DNA of 64,000 nucleotides from positions 91,585,557-91,649,556 of the forward strand of contig RSEF01000001.1 of assembly GCA_003993805.1 (NCBI GenBank), in the 5' to 3' direction. The notes below the pieces were generated by a model. It was not told the origin of the DNA, did no database searches, and was given only the letters and a program-made list of their open reading frames with translations. The translations under genes and the position numbers were made by a program. This document shows, piece by piece, positions 38,280-51,185 of this stretch; position 1 is the stretch's first letter; every line of letters begins with the position of its first letter. This stretch comes from Himantopus leucocephalus. Lineage: Eukaryota; Chordata; Aves; Charadriiformes; Recurvirostridae.

Positions 38280-38939
38280 GGAGCTGCATTTTGAGTGACA
38301 GCAAGGAAAAGAGAGGCATCCCGGGAGACCTTAAGCAAGATGTAGTGCTTCAGCTACCTGAAGCCCACAGCCCAGACTGGGGGACAGCCAGTGCGCAAAG
38401 GCAGCAGAGGGCAGCCTATAATAAACCCCCTCACCAAAAAAGAGGCTCCAAGAAACTCACCCTCATCACTGGTGGCCAGAAACCACACATAGAAGAGAAA
38501 CCCTACAAGTGTACAGAATGTGGGAAGGGCTTTAACGAGAGCTCCAAGCTCCTGAACCACCTGCAAACCCACAAGAGAGAAAAAACATTTGAGTGTGTAG
38601 TATGTGGGAAGAGCTTTAGCAGGAAGGCTAACCTGGTGGTGCACCACAGAATCCATACAGGGGAGAGGCCTTACAAGTGCAAGGAATGTGAGAAAACCTT
38701 TAGCCGTACCTCAAACCTTACCTCTCACCGCAAAACCCATGCGAAAAAGAAAGCCTTTTCCTGCACTATGTGCAGAAAAAGCTTCAGCAGAAGTGCAGCT
38801 CTCTTCCAGCATCAGAGAATCCATATGGATGAGAAGCCCTATAGGTGTACCGAGTGTGGAAATAACTTCCATCTGTGCTCAGACTTCATCAAACATCAAC
38901 GGATTCATTTGAGAGAGAGACCCAATGAACACACAGCAG
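38280..38939 (+). CDS. Zinc-finger gene B, exon with five C2H2 fingers
   Basis: Two acceptors fit the phase: CTTTCTCCATCAG|GG (exon from 38280, stronger pyrimidine tract) and CCTGTCTTAG|GG (from 38244). After a polar stretch come five C2H2 fingers in a row: YKCTEC, FECVVC, YKCKEC, FSCTMC and YRCTEC, at about 38504-38907. Contact residues (-1,2,3,6) are ESKN, RANV, RSNS, RAAQ, LSDK. Only one linker is a classic TGERP; the others (HKREK, HAKKK, HMDEK) have drifted. The fifth finger has a Cys and a Phe in the recognition helix (FHLCSDFIKH) and may be weak. The exon ends HTA plus one base at donor GCAG|GTAACT; unspliced, the frame would stop three codons later. It is probably a nuclear DNA-binding protein of about 378 residues (390 with the earlier acceptor). 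Confidence 0.92.
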
Positions 38940-40659
38940 GTAACTGAATTAAAATCTGTTGATTTTTATTTCAGGCTGTACAGACTCACAGGGGATGTGT
39001 CAGTTACTGTGGTCTCCATTTGTTCTTAAATGCTTCTCCCTCCTTGCTGTGGATATGAGTGGGGTTTTTTTTTACTTGGTTGTTTTTTTCCCCTTCCTAT
39101 GTGATGTATTTATCTCTGTTATTTGAAGAAGTGCCTTGAAAATGCCAAAGTTGAAATTTAGGTTTTGCCATGAAACGTGGTCTAGTTGGGGGTGACCCCA
39201 TGTCAGGGGGGTTGGAACTAGATGTTCTTTAAGGTCCCTTCGTAAGGGACCCTAAGCCTTTCTGTCATTCTATGAAGTCTATCTGGGACCTTATGCTCTG
39301 CAAAGCTCTCAAATCCCCCTAATTACTGCTTCATAGAGTTGCCTGATGTCTAGCCCTAGATCATCAGAAGTGCTAAGCCAACAACATACTAAGCTTAGGG
39401 AAGTGGAAGGGATTTAGTCTGAATCAGGGCCTTGGTAATCTCTAGCAGCCAATTTTTGTAATATGTGGTTATTAAATGAGCAGCTTTTCATTGTCTGCAG
39501 TGGGAAGTGTCTGCTAGCCATCCCTCGATAGTACTCTTAGCATAGCACAAGCTGTCAGGTGAGGTGATTGTTTAAAGTAGGGAGTTTTCTGGATTTTGCA
39601 ATATTGCATTTTCTTGTGATGACCAGAAACTGGGATAAAAACTGACATTGTGTTGTACCCATGCATGGACAGTCCCTTTATACTTGGTCAAAAATGTTTT
39701 AATTTTTAATCTTTGGTCTTGCCTAGCCATCCATAAAATTGTTCTGGGTGTTGGGGTCTTGACCAAAAGATCATGTAACAGCAGGGCAATTAAGACATGA
39801 GGCCATATGAGAAGAAAGTATTTTGTGTGAGGTTTTTCTGGGGTTTTCTTGTTTATTTTGTTTTTCCCCTGAAAAGAAAACTTCTGAGCAGGAGAGCCTT
39901 TCATCTTAGCAATGGAAATAATAATGAAGTTATAATGAAATGGCAAAACTGAATTCCTAAGGTAGAGTTTGAGACCTCTCAGTTCATAGATACAGAGAGG
40001 TGGCCTAGTAACTCGGCTAATGAGCTAAGATGGGACCTTACACTCCTAATGCTTTTTTCCAGCTTGCCCCCCACCCCCATGAGGGCTTTTAATAGTTTTT
40101 GTAGATGTGAGAGTTTATAATTCATAAGAAAAAAAGTCTCATTTTTACCCTGGCAGTTGGCTGATAATTAATATCAGATCAGCCTAATACTATATCCGCT
40201 TCACAAGAAAGCGTGCCAACTTACTCTGGAGTAACTATAGCTACTGCATCATTGTAATTGAAGCACCATAATAAAATTGCTTTTATGATCAAACATATGC
40301 CACGTTGGCCTTGCAATGTGTGGATTAGGAATGAAAATTGTTTTCTGTAGCTGGTATGATTTCAAAGAAGAGGTTTACATATTTACAACTTAAAGTATGG
40401 AAGAAGCAAGAGGAAGGTATCTTGATTTTGTTAAACTCCTAGTCTGTAATGTTTCAGGCAGCTATATCTGCCTAGTCTTTATTCTGGTTTGGCTTACTTT
40501 GGGCCAACATGTGACTGGAATGAAGTTTTAAGTTTAAAATGTGGATGAGAGGAAGGGTTGTCACTGAGCTGCCTTTTCCTTGTGTGAAAGCATATTTAAA
40601 ATGCTGACCTAGCAATCGGTGATAAATTGGGCTCTTGACTTACACTACCTTCCTTTTAG
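38940..40659 (+). other. Intron of zinc-finger gene B
   Basis: This intron runs from the donor GTAACT to the acceptor TCCTTTTAG. It contains a CR1 3' fragment (39178-39276) and is otherwise plain. A 124-codon minus-strand open frame at 39572-39946 has no recognised domain. Confidence 0.7.
39178..39276 (+). mobile_element. CR1 3' tail with a fold-back insertion
   Basis: GTGGTCTAGTTGGGGGTGAC and GGGGGGTTGGAACTAGATGT are CR1 3' sequence, and the end CTGTCATTCTATGA fits the terminal repeat. Between them, GGTCCCTT (39233-39240) is followed after CGT by AAGGGACC (39244-39251), a perfect 8-bp hairpin that the CR1 consensus does not have. Confidence 0.85.
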
Positions 40660-40761
40660 ATGCAAACCATTCTGCATTTAGATCTCTGCATCATGAAGAA
40701 GAGCAAAGGTGCGGTGCAGAGAAACATGAGGAGGATCACTTGGATTTTCTTCTTGAAGAGT
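40660..40761 (+). CDS. Zinc-finger gene B, acidic linker exon
   Basis: This 102-base exon lies between the acceptor TTCCTTTTAG and the donor GAGT|GTAAGT. Joined to the finger exon it restores the frame (D-A-N-H-S-A) and codes about 34 residues rich in Glu and His, including EKHEEDHLDFLLEE. The last base completes a Leu codon with the next exon. The two clean splice sites and phase fit on both sides are the evidence. No domain is known to me. Confidence 0.75.
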
Positions 40762-40842
40762 GTAAGTATAAAAAGGCTTCTAAATTGCCATGCGGAGTAT
40801 TTTTTTCATAGCAAGCATTAACATTCTCTTTTCTTCATACAG

Positions 40843-41153
40843 TGAAAAAAATGAGGGAAAATATGGATTTGCTTCTTCTGAATCAGCAAAGTCAGCTGCA
40901 GGTCCTGCAAGAAATTCAGAAACAACTGAATATACTCCTTCCAGGCAATGATCTCATTAATTCAAACGTCTATAACTTAGGACTTCTGCTGGGACGGCAG
41001 GCAGCTGCAGTGGCGTCTCTTTCTTTTCCCCTTCTTAATCCCAGCAGTCTCCTCCCTGAAAATGCCAGTCGCTTATCCCCGTCACTTGCTCCTGGAATTC
41101 TGCCTATGACTCAGCTCCCAATCTCTCAATATCCTGCAACTTCTACAACTTGA
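40843..41153 (+). CDS. Zinc-finger gene B, C-terminal exon with helical tail
   Basis: The exon follows the acceptor CTTTTCTTCATACAG and reads LKKMRENMDLLLLNQQSQ and onward to a TGA at 41151-41153, about 103 residues. The first 32 residues, with the end of the previous exon (DFLLEEL), form a Leu- and Gln-rich amphipathic helix that could dimerise or bind a partner. The remainder (LGLLLGRQAAAVASLSFPLL, then a Pro/Ser-rich end) is low in charge. I do not recognise the tail. A C-terminal helix after a finger array is not the usual KRAB or SCAN layout, whose domains are N-terminal. AATAAA occurs at 41545-41550 and 41775-41780 as possible polyadenylation signals. Confidence 0.78.
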
Positions 41154-41544
41154 TCAGCTTTGTGTTGTGAATGTATCCAATATAAACAACTGTGGCTACT
41201 GTTTGTACTGTTTTCTCAGTCAAATGTGATCTCTGTGTTCTAATGTTGAAATTGTAGTACCTGTGAAAATGCTGACCGTACACTCAGACTTGGAAAGATA
41301 CATGTCTCAAGATGTAAACAGCAGTTGATCAAATCCACTGCCTGTTCATTTGTTGCAGCATGCAGACGTTTTGGCCAGTAGTGTATTTTGTCAAGGCAGC
41401 TCAAGAGATCTTTATCACCGGGGTGTAGTTAAGTGCAACATCCATATATAAGATAATGCATAAAACTTAAGCATATTTTTCTACCTGGTATGTCTTTAAT
41501 ATGTACTTGGGCAACTGGATCTCTCCTAACGAGCTGAAGCTAAT

Positions 41545-41550
41545 AATAAA
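41545..41550 (+). terminator. Possible polyadenylation signal of zinc-finger gene B
   Basis: AATAAA lies about 390 bases after the stop codon of the predicted last exon. A second AATAAA is at 41775-41780. Which one is used cannot be told from the sequence. Confidence 0.4.
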
Positions 41551-44500
41551 ATCATCAGGGATGCTTTAGGCAACTCCTATTAAGTCTGATTCATATAGAG
41601 GTAAGCAACATGCTTATGTAAAGATGTTCAGTTTAACTGCACCTCTATTCCCAGCATCCATTTGCAAAAGCTTCTTTCATTCAGGAAGGCTTTGAATTAG
41701 GTGACCTTAGCTGATTCTTAGGCCAGCATCACTACTAAAACGGTAAGAAATGTTGTCTGCTTTTTGTTAAGACAAATAAACACCCCTTCCCCCAACCCCA
41801 TCAAAATGCCACCATTCAGGTCTACCGAGCTTACTAGCAGTTTATGAGGAAAAGCCAAACTGGTTTATAGGGCACTTGTTCTTTTGTTCAAAGGTCAACT
41901 CACTTGAGTCTGTTTTTAGATATTCTGTCATACCCTATTTGGATTGTTACGTGTTGTTGACTGTTATGTATTGGTTCATTGGGGGTAGGACTGGGATAAA
42001 TAATTACCATTTGGGGAGGAACACGGAAACTCAGATGCACCATCTTGTGAGGTCTGCAGGGGGAAAAAATATTTTATTTTTTTTTTTTCCCCTGTTCCTG
42101 CAGGACTCCAACATGGGACCTTTTAAGGCTAGTAAGCACAGAGTTTTAAGAAGCGTTAGTCCTTTCTACCACCTTGTTTCTGTCAGTGACATGGGCTAGT
42201 AGCAGTGTCAGAGCCTTTGAGCTTCAAAAGTGCAAAAAAGCTAACTATGATTTACCTTTGAAGAGCTGCTGGATAAAGAAACTTTGGGGCTTGTGCCTAT
42301 GCCAAAATCTTTCTCTTGAACTGACGTTCTGTTTATGGGTTGTTGGTTTTGTGAGGTTTTTTATGATGTCTTGTTAAAAGGATGCACTGTTAGTAATTAA
42401 TACAATATGGTTTAGGTTTTAAGAATGGGAAACACTGCTTCTCTTAACAAGTCGCCTTGTTGATGACAGTGCAGATTCTGGTCCAAAGATAAAACTCTGA
42501 GGGATCAGGTATGACTCTCTGTGTGAATATAAACTGTGAAAATCACACACTGGTTCTTATTACGTAGGGTTTTGTATTAGTCTTAACTCAGCAGGATGTT
42601 CATTAAAGCCAAACTGAGAAGCCTTAAGGGCGTTCCTTCAATGTGAACTTGTACTGAAATGTTTGGGGTTTGTTTTCCATCAGTTGAGCATATTTGCCAT
42701 TTGGCTCTAGACTTAAGAGCTGCAGTAGCAGTTGCTGACATTCTATGGAAACTCTGGAGTACTGTTTATAGTTTCTTGGCTGTTTAATTTCATTTTGCTT
42801 AGAAGCAGAATCCCCTCTTCGAAGTGATGGTTAAAGTTTGTATATTAGTGGGTTTTTTTTAAGGTGTTCAATATTAAAAAGTTGCATTTTTTAGAAATGG
42901 ATCTTTGCTGAGCTTCTGTCCTTTATGAAAGAGCACCAGTGCTTAGATTTTGGTACCTGAACTGGAGTTCAGTTACTCTAATGTGCATGCCTTTCCTGGC
43001 TATTTCTGCTTTTCTCCTGTCTTCCCCTTTCACTGCATCTAGGCATGTCCTTACATTTCTGTCTTTGGAAACTCCTGAAAAAGAAAACAAAGCTAAGTCT
43101 GCCACTTCTGCAACTTAGACCAGGTAGGAGGAATCTCTTATTTGAGGGCTTAGGTAGGATTTTTGCCTGTTGGGAGGGATGATTCTATTTGTAGCTGTCA
43201 GGCTCAGGAGCATTTTGTAGCAAACCTAAGGTGAGAACACCAACACAAAAGGATGTAGCTCTAGTATGTTTGTTAGTTCCCATCTGAACTTGAGGATAGT
43301 CCTGAAATACCTCTGAACTGCAGGTGTACTGGGGACTGGAGGAAGTGTTGATATAGAGGAGCACAAGAAACCATCATTCTTATTATTTTTGGGTTACCTC
43401 TCTCTCCTTGTAAGTGAGAGTGGAAGCCAGAAGCCTTTCTTCTCCTATCCTCCCAAACACTTACGTGGTTCTGAAAAGCACCTCTGATGCTAAAAAGATG
43501 CCTGTTCCCAGGTGGGGTGGGGCTTCTTGCCTCTTTTTCTTCCTTGCAGTGCTCTGGTAATGATGTAAAAGGGTGTGTGGGGCAATATCTGATAGCTTTT
43601 CAGGGATACTGAAGTGCTTAGCAGTGTCTGAGAATATGCAAGAGCATACTACAGGTGCTCTCCTGGTGAACTTTGAGTCTGTGGTCCATGCAGGTGTATT
43701 TTATGTTGGGGACTGGACAGTGTGTAGACAAGTGAAAGGTAATCTGGAGGAGATGAGAGCTTCTCTGACAGCTGTCACGTCCTAGGATTGGAGGTTTAGT
43801 ATCTTACATCATGTCCTTCTGCTTCTCCAAGGCATGTCAAAAAAAACCCCAACAACCAAATATCTGTACTCAAGGAAAGGGCTGGAATTCATTCCGTGCT
43901 CAAAATGTTGTAGTTCTGCAGTCAGGAAAGCTTAGTCCTCTTTACAGTCTGCTTTCCAAAGGAAAAGTCTGTTAAAACATCCTGGTTTTTAGCTATGTGA
44001 AGCAAGTGGGAGTCTAAGATCACGTTTATCTATTTGCATTCCTTTTTAAGTTAGAGTAGCTCAGGAGCTTGGTAGTAGCAAGAAATGTATTTGTAAATAG
44101 AAGTGCTCCCACTGCTTTAGCACTACTTTTCTGAGACTGTAAATAGCTTGCTCAAGGCCTATTAGAGGTGGGGTTTTGATGTTTTCCTCCACCTCAGTCT
44201 TCTGTGATTAACTTGTGTGACTCTGCTCAGATCTTATTGCTTCAGTCCTGCAGTCATTTTTTTGTTTAAGCTTTTGTTGTTTTTTGGTTTGTTTTTTTTT
44301 TTTTGTAAAAATACCTGGTGGTTGCCTGACATCAAGCAACCAATCAGTACAAATCAAATTTCAATGCCTAGAAGGGAACAATGCTGTTTCCAGTGAAGTA
44401 TCAGAGCAGGGCTGCCATATGTGTGAAGTCCCTAAAGAAGGACTTTGCCCCTGAGAAGAAGGGTGTCGTGTTGGAGTTGACACTCTTTTGTCCAGAACTC

Positions 44501-47500
44501 CTCCTTGGTGAATTCTGCTGCCGTATCACCAATGACACTAGAACCTGCAAGAAGGAGCATGGTCCCTGATCAGGCCTGTGCTGAATGAGTAATTCTGCTA
44601 TTTGGTCACAGGCAGCATAAATACTGTTGTCAGTGCTCTAGAGAGCAGTACCTAGCTGGCCCTGTTTTGTGGAGGGGGGTGTAAAATAGGTGGAGGAGGT
44701 GACAAGAATAATGAGAGACTGTGGGTACGGTTGTAGCAGATGTGGAGAGATAAAGACAAGTTATTGATATAGATACTTTAAAAAAATCCAGCTAGTTATG
44801 GGAAACAATGTCTTTCTATTCGTCTGGTTATCTGGCAGTTTTTTTCACTGTGGGACAGATCAAGAACGGTCTCTGCTTTCTGATGCTCATTCTGTACCAT
44901 TTTGGGACTATTGTTGTCCTGTCCTTTATTAAGTCCCATTTGCAGAGTGCCAGAAGCATTTTAATCCTTCAGTTTCCCTACAACCAAGTGGACTTGTCAC
45001 ACCTTCTGCAATCTTAGCATGTTGTCTTCCTCCAGATATTTGGAAATTGCAGTCTCAAGTATGTAAAGGTGATAGCAAGATCTTCAAATGTGGTAGATTC
45101 TGTCCTGGATGCAGAGTTACCTAACAAGGAAAAAAGAATGAGTAGGTTTACCCCCAATGGTAATAGTTTCCAGTGATAACTTAAGAATTTACTCCACAAC
45201 TTATTAACAGCCTTGATTTCACCTTTATGAATGGGATGCATGGTATGCATAAAAACTCCACTAAATTTGGCAGAATCTTATCAGCATTAAACTATTGTAG
45301 GAGGAAGATTGTGCCTGTCAAGGTCTTATGTAACTTATTATTCTTTTTACACATTCTAGCTAGGTGTTACAGTGCTTTACTGCTGTTCCTACTACAGCAA
45401 AACCAGCAACTGGTTTGCCCCCTCTTTCTAAACTCAACAATTATTTAATAAAAGTCGTTGTTCTTGTTTTGAAGAGAAAGCCATTCTTTACAGACATCTT
45501 AATCTGAAAAGTCATGACAAGTGAAGCAAACCTGGGAAAACTTGTGTATTCCCTGTGTGCACAACAAGGAAAAGAAAGGAAGTGAGGGAAGAAGTTGGAG
45601 AAGGCAACATAGGAAGAGCTGCTCCAAGAAACCTCAGCTGCATTGGAAGAAGGAGAGGCAGAGATGTGTATTGCATCCAGACAGCTGAAGGAGCAAAGTA
45701 TAATGACTATAAAATACTTGCCCAGCTGGTAATATATACATTATACCTGCACTGATAGCTCCATGTAGGTAGCCTCTCTTCTTGATTCCTCCAGGAGAGT
45801 TCAAGCTATAGGAGGTATGACTGTAAGAAAGCCCTGGTGCTTTCAGCCTACATCCACTTCCCTGGCAGCCCCTTCCTGGCTCCCTTAGCTGAGCAAACCA
45901 CCTTAATTCCTGTCCCATCTCTTGGGGTCCCACTAGTCCTCCCACAGTTCACTTGCCCCTTGTGTCCTTCCATGTGGCATCGCAGCCTGGATGGTAGCCC
46001 ACAGGTACCTCTTCCTGTGTTGGGGCTAGCTTGGGAACACATGTCAGTGGGCAAAGCTTTTGGTTATGAGAACAGGAACAGCAGTCCTCTGGGTGCAGAG
46101 CTCTGCAGTTTAACCCTATCTCAGCCTAGGTATTAAAAAGCATGCAGAAAACTTCCAGTGGAGGACAAGTAATCCCAGTTCTCAGTGTTCATTGCAATGT
46201 GAAAATTGCATCCTTTCTTCCTCAGGACTGTAGAGGAAATCTTGAGGATCTAACTTGTGAGGGTCCTAGGCTTGAAGCATGCAGAGCTGAGAGTTAATTT
46301 AAAAAAAAAAATAAAAATTAGGTTTTATAGTAGGCTATTGGCAGGATTTTATGCATTTAGTTAGTGCTTGGATGCATCTGGGTTTTTTTGTTTTTTTTTC
46401 CTGCTGACTTGGTTTCTGTACTTGGAGACCTACTGTTCCCTGAACAGAGTTCTCTGGCAGCTGAAGAATTATTTGTAAATACCAATATAGTGAAGACGTC
46501 TTTTTTGCCTGCTTTTCCCTCCAGGTGTGTAGATGTAGTTAAAAATGCTCTGTAGCTCCTCTTTCAATAATACAACTTAATTAGTATTATTTAAGTGTCT
46601 TCAGATGCAGACTTTAAAAATTCTAATTTCACTACTGTGCGGGTTAATGTTGAAGAGCTATTTAAAAGGCGTCCAATATATATATTTTTTTTTCTTTTTG
46701 TTGAAGGATACATATTCATAGAAATCAAAACTGTTAGAAAAAATTCAATTTTGATGAATTCCCGTGGGAATGCTGAGAGGTTCCAAAATCTGACTGACTT
46801 CCTCTGGCATGTCTCCCTGGTGGTGCAGCAATTGTCCTGGGATTTTAAGGCCCTCTCGCTCAGAGATGCATATTCTGATGTTGTTGCATCTTATGTTGGC
46901 CTCTTCAGGTCTGTCCAAATTTATTTTCGGCTCTGCCCTTCAGCAGGGTTGCACATGTATACTGGGGCATGCTCCTAGCCAGACAACTTCTGGTGGCTGA
47001 AGTCCTGCTTGTACAGTAACTGGCTTCAGGTTTTGCTTTTGTTCTGTTTCTGGAAGTAGTCGGTCCCCATTTATTTGTTCATTACTCTGGTTTATCATTA
47101 CTTTAGCTGATGCCTCTCTTCCACTTCTCATCAGTTCCAAACCCACCTTCTGTGTTGCTTGCTTGTTGCTGTATTTGCCTATGTATTAGTATTTAGTTTG
47201 TAAGGTTCCCAGAAAATGTTTAAACAACAAGTCCAAATATATAATAACATCCTCTGATAAGGTTCTAGGGGCTGTTTTGTTCATCTTTTGTTCACATGAA
47301 ATTACTCCTATTATTATTTCTCCTTTTTATATAATGTTATGAATCCATGCATGATGAAATCTTTAAAAAGTAGTAAGAACTGCAAGATAAAAATTTGTTA
47401 ATTTATAGTAGCCCCTTGGAACCAGGCACAACTAAAAGAAACAGGAACAAATAAATCAATAATCTAATAGCAAAGGTTGTCCCTTGTAATATTGCCCTGA

Positions 47501-48210
47501 CAGCAAATAGATCTTTTCCCAAAGACCAATTAATATTTTGGAAACTGGAATTAGCATAGAAGAAGAGATGAAGGAACTGGAAGCTTCAGTTAGGGAAGTT
47601 TGGAAAGTCATTGGGAATCTAGAACCTTAAACAGGCAGAGTAAATACTGTATGTCATGATAATATTTCATTTGCATGATGTTCCTCTTGCTTGTATGGGG
47701 AAAGGGGGGTGGATTGGTTTTTGTGGCTTTTTTTGTTTTTTAAAGAATAGGTTTAAGAGTTTTAAGTAGGTCAAATAAAAATCTAATTATCTATCACAGT
47801 CAGGTTTCATTTCCTGCACTACTTTCATCTCTGAAGCCCAGCTGTTTATCAGCATCCATTCACAAAAAAAAAAAAAAAAAAAAAAAAAAANAAGAAAAAA
47901 ATCTTTCAGGCCTTTTCTAACAATAAAAAAAGCAAAACAGCACACAAATTCTGTTTTTATTCTTTTCTGCTTATCTTTAAAGATATTTGCCGTTTCCACC
48001 ATACTTGACATAAGTATCATCTTTCCAGAGATTATTACACTCTGCATCTGTAATCATGTTTTGTCATCTTTCCTTTCCTGTGCATTAGTGTTTCTATTTA
48101 AGTGATCCCAGGACACGTTTCATGATCAGTAAAGCGCCTGAATATTTAGGACTGAGCTATTTCAAAAAGCGAAGCTATTTTAAAAACTTGGGTTTTTTGA
48201 CCATGTTTTT
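41551..48210. other. Non-coding, no gene seen
   Basis: No exon was recognised, and in particular not the PRMT8 exon expected before 51186. Homopolymer runs occur, including A27 (47864-47890) closed by a single N at 47891. An open frame at 44381-44569 and one at 46595-46978 have no known similarity. Confidence 0.5.
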
Positions 48211-48414
48211 ATAGAATCATAGAACGATTTGGGTTGGAAGGGACCTTAAAGATCATCTAGTTCCAACCCCCCTGCCATGGGTGGGGGCACCTTCCACTAG
48301 ACCAGGTTGCTCTAAGCCCCATCCAAACTGGCCTTGAACACCCTCGGGGATGGGGCAAACACAACTTGTCCAGGCAACCTGTTCCAGTGTCTCACCACCC
48401 TCACAGTAAAGAAT
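48211..48414 (-). mobile_element. CR1 LINE fragment cut by assembly gap
   Basis: The plus strand starts ATAGAATCATAGAACGATTT and follows the CR1 3' region (reverse complement) until it runs into N at 48415. Its 5' part is lost in the gap. Confidence 0.95.
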
Positions 48415-48514
48415 NNNNNNNNNNNNNNNNNNNNNNNNNNNNNNNNNNNNNNNNNNNNNNNNNNNNNNNNNNNNNNNNNNNNNNNNNNNNNNNNNNNNNN
48501 NNNNNNNNNNNNNN
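48415..48514. other. Assembly gap, 100 N
   Basis: Exactly 100 N is the usual placeholder for a gap of unknown size. The gap is bounded by two CR1 copies in opposite orientation, a structure that short reads often cannot span. Confidence 0.98.
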
Positions 48515-49267
48515 GGTCCTGCACTTGAATCAGGGCAAACCCCAATGTCAGTACAGATTGGGTGATGAATTGATTGTGAGCAGCCATTCAGAGAAGGACT
48601 GGGAATAGTGGTGGATGGAAAATTGGATATGAGCTGGCAATGTGTGCTTACATGTCAGAAAGCCAATTGTATCCTGAGCTGCCTAAAAAGAAGTGTGGCC
48701 AGCAGGTTGAGAAAGGTGAAAGTCTCTCTGCTCTACCCTGGTGAGATCCCACCTGGAGTACTGCATGGGTCCCAAGTACAAGAAAGACATGGACCTGTTG
48801 GAGTGGGTCCAGAGGAGGGCCACAAGAATGATCAGAGGACTGGAACACCTCTCCTAAGAAGAATGGCTGAGAGAGTCGGGGTTGTTCAGCCTGGAGAAGA
48901 GAAGGCTGCAGGGAGGCCTTATTGTGTGCTTTCAAAATATAAAAGGGGCTTATAAGAAAGGTGGAGAAAGACTTTTTACCAGGGCCTATAGTGTTAGGAT
49001 ATGGTGCAAAGGTCTTAAACTGAAAGAGGGTAGATTTAGATTTGATATAAGGAGACATTTTTTACGATGAGGGTGGTGAGACACTGGAACAGGTTGCCTA
49101 GAGAAGTTGTGGACACCACATCATCAGAAGTGCTCAAGGGCAGGTCGGACGGCGCTTTGAGCAACCTGATCTAGTGAGACATGGGCCTGCCCATGGCAGG
49201 GGGGTTGGACTAGATGATCTTTGAAGGTCCGTTCCAACCCAAACCATTCTATAACTCTATGATTCTA
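48515..49267 (+). mobile_element. CR1 LINE, long fragment
   Basis: From the gap edge the plus strand carries part of CR1 ORF2 (for example [13 protein letters not shown] sequence with frameshifts, then MFSLEKRRLQGGLIVCFQNI) and the 3' end, finishing AACCATTCTATAACTCTATG. At about 750 bases it is the longest CR1 piece in the window. It is oriented head to head with the fragment on the other side of the gap. Confidence 0.95.
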
Positions 49268-51185
49268 AACTGAGGTACGGACATATTTTATTGGAACACA
49301 CAGTTTTTGTAAAATCCAAATGCTTTGTTAAATTGAACAGGTTTGAGCAGATCACTGACTTGAAAGAGAAATGGGGGAAAAATATGACAACACTGAATTT
49401 TTTTCCTATTTCTTCACCTACAGAATTCAGTATTTTCTTTTTCTGAAATGAGCTGCTTTTTAAAATATAATTTTACCACAGCAGAAAGTCCAAGTCAAAA
49501 TAGAGATGAACAGCTTTATCCACCCTAAAGCAAGTTTATTTTCTGAAACGTATCATCCTTCCTAGAACATTTGAGTGTTGTTTTTTTATTATTTTACTTC
49601 TTTGAGAATGAGGGTGATTTTTGGAAACTTGTAGTCGTTCATGAAATAGAACTTCTTTATTTCTTTGCATCTTTTTCTTTAGAAAGGTTGGAAAGCCACC
49701 TCCAAATACCTACATACCCATGCTTTATTTAAAAATAATCCAAAACAAGCAGAAAGAATAGGCAGTGGAATTGAAAATGCCAGACAGATGTGAATACAGA
49801 CAGGAAAACTGAGTATGTTATAATGACTAAGTATAGATAAGGCGTATAGTCTATACAGTTTACAGTAAGGGTAGAAGAAGCTGGATGGAGAAAAAGGGGT
49901 GGAGTTCACCCCGAGCGAATTCTTACGTGGACTGTCTGGACTAGCACTCTGGTGTTCCTTTCTACGTGCCAGTTTTGGTTTATGTTCAGGCTGTTGAGTC
50001 AGACATCTTAAGGAGCAGTTTACATCCACAAGCAAGCTAAGTAGAAGCAATACTCTTGTTCCCATGGGGACAGGGATTGATATTATAACTGCTATTATGC
50101 TTAGCTGTTTCCTGGGCTATATAAAAAGCATAAGGGATGTGTGTGTACTTCCATCCACTGTCCTGCCATCTGTGAGTGCCATCACAGAGGTCAAGCACAG
50201 TTTGGCTTTTAGAGGTTAAATGGAATTCACTGGACATATAAAACACCTCACTAGAGATAATATAATTCTATTTGACATTCCCATAGGGGAATTAGAGAGA
50301 CAAGGATTATACAAAGTATTATTGGCAGTTTAATGTCAAATTTGGAAGAGTTAAATTAGGAACAGATTAGGTGACTACCAGCAACTTTGGCACTCATGAT
50401 TTCAAAATGGCATAAAAACCAGAGAGATTAATGGATTTCTCTAAAAGATATCAAAGGTCATTGCAAACATGGGGTTTATGCTAGAACTCAGATTTTAAGA
50501 AATTTAATGGCAAATCTAAAACTAGAAGTTACTTTGTAATTCCTTTCCTAGTAAAAGCACAGAACCGGTCATAAGAAAAGACATGCAGATCTGGATGTTT
50601 TTGTAAATACAATTATTTCAGTGATTTCTTAGATGCGAAATGTCTGTATTCTTTTTTGATAGCATGCATTGCCAAAGATGATAGATTTTTCATGGAGAAA
50701 AGCAATTGCTTCTTGACACAGACCAGTATTGGTATAGTTTGAATTTTAACATTATTCACAAAGTTTGAATGTATTTTATTTTAGAATACATGAGGAAATG
50801 TAACACCATGCTAATTCATTCCCTTCAGCAGATTTTTTGAGGTGGGGAGGCAATACTCTAAAGTAGAAGGAATAAATTAAATAATATGATTAATAAATTA
50901 TGTAATTTTGTAGTTAGGACCTGTTTTTTCCACATTTCAACTGTTTTAAATCCAGTCTTTCCTATATGAGCCAGTTTAACTCAAACACAGTCTGCAGTTT
51001 AAATATTAAGATATCATTGATCATAATCCTGCCCCACACAGGTTTGATTTACTCTTTATCAATGGCGACATGGTCTGTAGAGTCTTTGCTGCTTTCAGTA
51101 GATTTTGGTTTTATTCATATAGTTGAGATCTCTTAACACATAATTACTCTTCCTCTTGCTTTTCTTTTTTTCTTTTTTTTCCTAG
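49268..51185. other. Non-coding; intron of PRMT8 if the scaffold is right
   Basis: AT-rich sequence without recognised exon. The last 20 bases form the pyrimidine tract and acceptor of the first visible PRMT8 exon. Confidence 0.6.

Noticed and set aside
44381..44569. Lys-rich open frame considered as a processed ribosomal-protein pseudogene
   Set aside because: I could not align it to any ribosomal protein, and there is no poly(A) tail or target-site duplication.
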